DNA of 61,993 bases from an uncultured Clostridia bacterium (GTDB lineage Bacteria; Bacillota; Clostridia; Oscillospirales; Acutalibacteraceae), in contig CALAUI010000021.1 in assembly GCA_937892115.1 (NCBI GenBank), forward strand, positions 1 to 61,993, given 5' to 3'. This document shows, one piece after another, positions 59,714-61,993 of the stretch. Made by a program: the position numbers and the translations under genes. The notes under the pieces were generated by a model, which did no database searches, had not been told where the DNA came from, and was given only the letters and a program-made list of their open reading frames with translations. Numbering within the stretch: the stretch's first letter is position 1; each line of letters opens with the position of its first letter.

Positions 59714-60391
59714 TTATTTCTGCATGGGAAGCATTCTCATCATTTCCTGAGCCATCTTGAATGCGGGAATCGTCTGGAGCCAGATGTTGCCGGGACCTGT
59801 TACTACGGTGTTGAAGATTCCTTCGCCGCCGAGGATTGCATTCTTTACGCTTCCGGTTGTCCTTACGTCCATTGAGCAGCTGCCGTCCATCATGGCAAGG
59901 TAGCCGGTGTCAAGGATAATGCTCTGACCGGGAGCCAGATATTTCTGCTCAACCGAGCCGTCTATTTCAATGAATACAAGACCTGTGCCTGAGCATTTCT
60001 GCATAATGAATCCCTCACCGCCGAAAAGACCTGCACCGAGCTTCTTCTGGAAAAAGATGGATGTTTCAACTCCGGGTGTGGAGGCAAGGTATGAACCCTT
60101 CTGGCAGATAAGGTCTTTGCCGGGTGCGACCTCAACAGCCATGATACTGCCGGGGAATGAGGATGCGAAGGCGATAAGGCCCTGACCAGCGGTTGCAGTG
60201 TAGGTGTTGCTGAACATTGCTTCACCCGTGAATGCCTTTGAGAACATCTTGCCGAGTCCGCCGCCCTTGGTCTGCATCTGCATATTGGGGGACATCCAGC
60301 TCATTGCACCGTTTTCACAGTTGATTGATTCGCCTGCGTCAAGAGTAATCTCGACAACGGGGAGGGGAGTGCCTTTGATTTCGTATTTCAT
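59714..60391 (-). CDS. AIM24/TIGR00266 family protein
   Basis: 225 residues, beta-rich with many glycines: GESINCENGAMSWMS, FSNTYTATAGQGLIAFAS, GFIMQKCSGTGLVFIEIDG and the C-terminal GPGNIWLQTIP. This is the AIM24 family, a single-strand right-handed beta-helix-like fold with unknown biochemical function; in bacteria it is cytoplasmic. Single gene with its own promoter. Start ATG with GAAGGATT upstream. Confidence 0.92.
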   Translation of the reverse strand: MKYEIKGTPLPVVEITLDAGESINCENGAMSWMSPNMQMQTKGGGLGKMFSKAFTGEAMFSNTYTATAGQGLIAFASSFPGSIMAVEVAPGKDLICQKGSYLASTPGVETSIFFQKKLGAGLFGGEGFIMQKCSGTGLVFIEIDGSVEQKYLAPGQSIILDTGYLAMMDGSCSMDVRTTGSVKNAILGGEGIFNTVVTGPGNIWLQTIPAFKMAQEMMRMLPMQK

Positions 60392-60441
60392 GCGGTAATC
60401 CTTCTTTCATATTACTGTTTTATTGCAATATTATTTATTTC

Positions 60442-60470
60442 ATACTATCAAATATGACTCCGGGTGTCAA
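60442..60470 (-). promoter_or_regulatory. Promoter of the AIM24-family gene
   Basis: Minus strand: -35 TTGACA (60470-60465), 17-base spacer, -10 TAGTAT (60447-60442), about 50 bases before the ATG. The rest of the gap to 60651 has one weak hairpin (CCGTTTTT 60529-60536 with AAAAACGG 60551-60558). Confidence 0.78.
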
Positions 60471-60591
60471 TAGACGGATAACGCCGAATGACGGATATTT
60501 CCGATATCAGTCGGTGAATTGTAAAGCGCCGTTTTTGTTGAAAACGCCTCAAAAACGGGCTGCTTTTTGTGCATGTTGCGGTTATTGTCTG

Positions 60592-60621
60592 TTGCGGAAG
60601 ATATCTTTTGTGTTGTAAAAT
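60592..60621 (+). promoter_or_regulatory. Possible promoter of the LRR protein
   Basis: -35 TTGCGG (60592-60597), 18-base spacer, -10 TAAAAT (60616-60621). The -35 is weak. ATG follows 30 bases after the -10, with AGGAGGG between. Confidence 0.5.
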
Positions 60622-60651
60622 AAAGCATGATTTATTCAGGAGGGATGTCCG

Positions 60652-61993
60652 ATGAAAATTTCAAAGAAAGTTCTTTCAATTTTGCTTTGTACCGTGATGA
60701 TTCTCGGCTCACTTGCCGTCGGCGGCGAGGGATTTATTGACGCACTTGATTTACTGAGCGTAAAGGCAAGTGCGGAGCAAAGCGGTATTTTTACTTATGA
60801 GGTAACAGACGGCAAAGCAACAATTACCTGCTGTGATTCATCAGCAAGCGGGGAAATCACGATTCCGTCAACGCTGGACGGATATCCTGTTACAAGCATC
60901 GGCGACTATGCATTTGACGATTGTGGCGATCTCACAAGCATACACATCCCCGATAGTGTTACAAGCATCGGCGAAAATGCATTTTCCGGTTGTGGCAGCC
61001 TCACAAGCATACACATCCCCGATAGTGTTACAAGCATCGGCGAAAATGCATTTTCCAGTTGTTTCAGTCTCACAAGCATACACATCCCCGACAGTGTTAC
61101 AAGCATCGGCGAAAATGCATTTTCCACTTGTTTCAGTCTCACAAGCGTAACCATCGGCAGCGGTGTTACAAGCATTGGCGACTATGCATTTTACAATTGT
61201 ATCAGTCTCACAAGCATACACATCCCCGATAGTGTTACAAGCATTGGCGACTATGCATTTTCCGGTTGTAGCAGCCTCACAAGCGTAACCATCGGCAGTG
61301 GTGTTACAAGCATCGGCAAAAATGCATTTCATGATTGTATCGGTCTTACAAGCATAAACATCCCCGACGGTGTTACAAGTATCGGCAAGAGTGCATTTGA
61401 CAATACGGGTTTTTACAACAATTCATCCAATTGGGAAAACGGTGCTCTCTATTGCGGCAATCGCCTGCTTTCCGTTGACAGCAGTATCACGGGTTCATTT
61501 TCCGTCAAGGAAGGAACTGTAATGATTGCCGGCGGAGCATTTTTCGGATGTTACAGTCTCACAAGCATACACATCCCCGATAGTGTTACAAGCATCGGCG
61601 AAAATGCATTTGATAACTGTTTCGGCCTTACAAGCGTTTGCATTCCCGGCAGTATTGAAATAATAAATTCCTCGGCATTTGACCACTGCTCTTCTTTGAG
61701 AAACGTTTACTTTACGGGCACCGAAGAACAGGAACATAATATCATACGTGGAAATGATCATCTCACAGAAGCCACGTGGCATTGTAATTACGTTCACACG
61801 TATACGGTAACAAAAGAAAGTACCTGTACCGAAGCCGGCTCAAAGATTATCAACTGCGAATGCGGAGCTTTTACGGAGTCGATTCCCCCGCTCGGTCACG
61901 ATTACAACATAACATACACTTGGTCTGCAGACGGCAAAACCTGCACCGCAGCGGCGACCTGCAAGAGAGATTCAAGCCACGTTGTAACGGAAA
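60652..61993 (+). CDS. BspA-like leucine-rich-repeat surface protein (5' part)
   Basis: 447 codons are visible and the gene runs off the right edge. A signal peptide (MKISKKVLSILLCTVMILG) leads to a BspA/TpLRR domain: nine near-perfect units of 23 residues with the pattern LTSIHIPDSVTSIGENAFS, seven at 60931-61413 and two from 61558, separated by a variant segment (WENGALYCGNRLLSVDSS). A different domain follows from about 61790, with paired cysteines and His (CTEAGSKIINCECGAFTE, PPLGHDY). Such proteins are displayed on the surface of gut anaerobes and are thought to bind host or bacterial ligands. Whether it has a sortase signal cannot be seen. Start ATG with AGGAGGG upstream. Confidence 0.92.
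   Translation, partial: MKISKKVLSILLCTVMILGSLAVGGEGFIDALDLLSVKASAEQSGIFTYEVTDGKATITCCDSSASGEITIPSTLDGYPVTSIGDYAFDDCGDLTSIHIPDSVTSIGENAFSGCGSLTSIHIPDSVTSIGENAFSSCFSLTSIHIPDSVTSIGENAFSTCFSLTSVTIGSGVTSIGDYAFYNCISLTSIHIPDSVTSIGDYAFSGCSSLTSVTIGSGVTSIGKNAFHDCIGLTSINIPDGVTSIGKSAFDNTGFYNNSSNWENGALYCGNRLLSVDSSITGSFSVKEGTVMIAGGAFFGCYSLTSIHIPDSVTSIGENAFDNCFGLTSVCIPGSIEIINSSAFDHCSSLRNVYFTGTEEQEHNIIRGNDHLTEATWHCNYVHTYTVTKESTCTEAGSKIINCECGAFTESIPPLGHDYNITYTWSADGKTCTAAATCKRDSSHVVTE
60931..61413 (+). repeat. Seven tandem 69-base units coding for LRRs
   Basis: Units begin at 60931, 61000, 61069, 61138, 61207, 61276 and 61345, each with the CTCACAAGC or CTTACAAGC start; two more units start at 61558 and 61627. 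Silent positions are largely identical between units, which points to recent duplication or gene conversion. Confidence 0.9.

Noticed and set aside
60868..61332. 154-residue repetitive open frame on the minus strand
   Set aside because: Antisense to the LRR units; its regularity only mirrors the 69-base repeats.
60931..61413. Possible CRISPR array because of regular spacing
   Set aside because: Units are in-frame coding repeats of 69 bases with no unique spacers and no cas genes.

Overview
The window looks like chromosome from a Gram-positive anaerobe of the class Clostridia, probably an uncultured gut or rumen relative of Ruminococcus/Oscillospirales. The evidence is a complete Rnf complex with its own FMN transferase, class B sortases, ZapA, a PyrR-type attenuator before a pyr operon that includes pyrI, a BspA-like leucine-rich-repeat surface protein, strong GGAGG ribosome sites and many TTGACA/TATAAT promoters with 17-base spacers. 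I see no phage genes, transposase, CRISPR array, rRNA or tRNA. Family names come from recognising motifs, not from searches.

Layout. 1-6702 (minus): a two-component system whose kinase appears to start at CTG, then a DUF5696-like lipoprotein, a MIF-type tautomerase, a ComEA-like protein, asnS and the start of fucU/rbsD. 6725-9464 (minus): a secreted lipase-like hydrolase and a secreted DUF2804-like protein. 9488-18348 (plus): nifS, thiI, cinA, two class B sortases and a large membrane protein joining a decayed CinA-like cytoplasmic module to a SpoIID domain with permuted motif order. 18473-21643 (plus): separate acyl-AMP ligase, condensation-type transferase and acyl carrier protein, a small carrier-protein pathway of unknown product. 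21667-26788 (minus): moxR, DUF58, transglutaminase and grpB. 26850-27887 (plus): a TPM-like membrane protein with a zinc ribbon.

27942-33912: PyrR attenuator and pyrC-K-D-F-E-B-I. 34109-35109 (minus): a foldase-like lipoprotein. 35144-42697: zapA, U32 peptidase, ABC exporter, DUF1854, ABC exporter. 42692-43230: gene-free DNA with MITE-like and hairpin repeats. 43236-44394 (minus): iron alcohol dehydrogenase. 44428-51507: apbE, NusG-II protein, Gx transporter and rnfCDGEAB; ApbE would load FMN on RnfD and RnfG. 51519-54726 (minus): DUF1294, a divergent GDPD, and an NhaC-family transporter behind a lysine riboswitch, so probably a lysine carrier. 54752-55609 (minus): ksgA. 55675-59681: galE, HAD phosphatase, ACT protein, UPF0210 protein and a TetR regulator. 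59714-60470 (minus): AIM24 protein. 60592-61993: an LRR surface protein cut by the window edge.

The strongest candidates for something undescribed are the cinA-sortase-sortase-(CinA-like/SpoIID) cluster and the neighbouring ligase-condensation-carrier trio.
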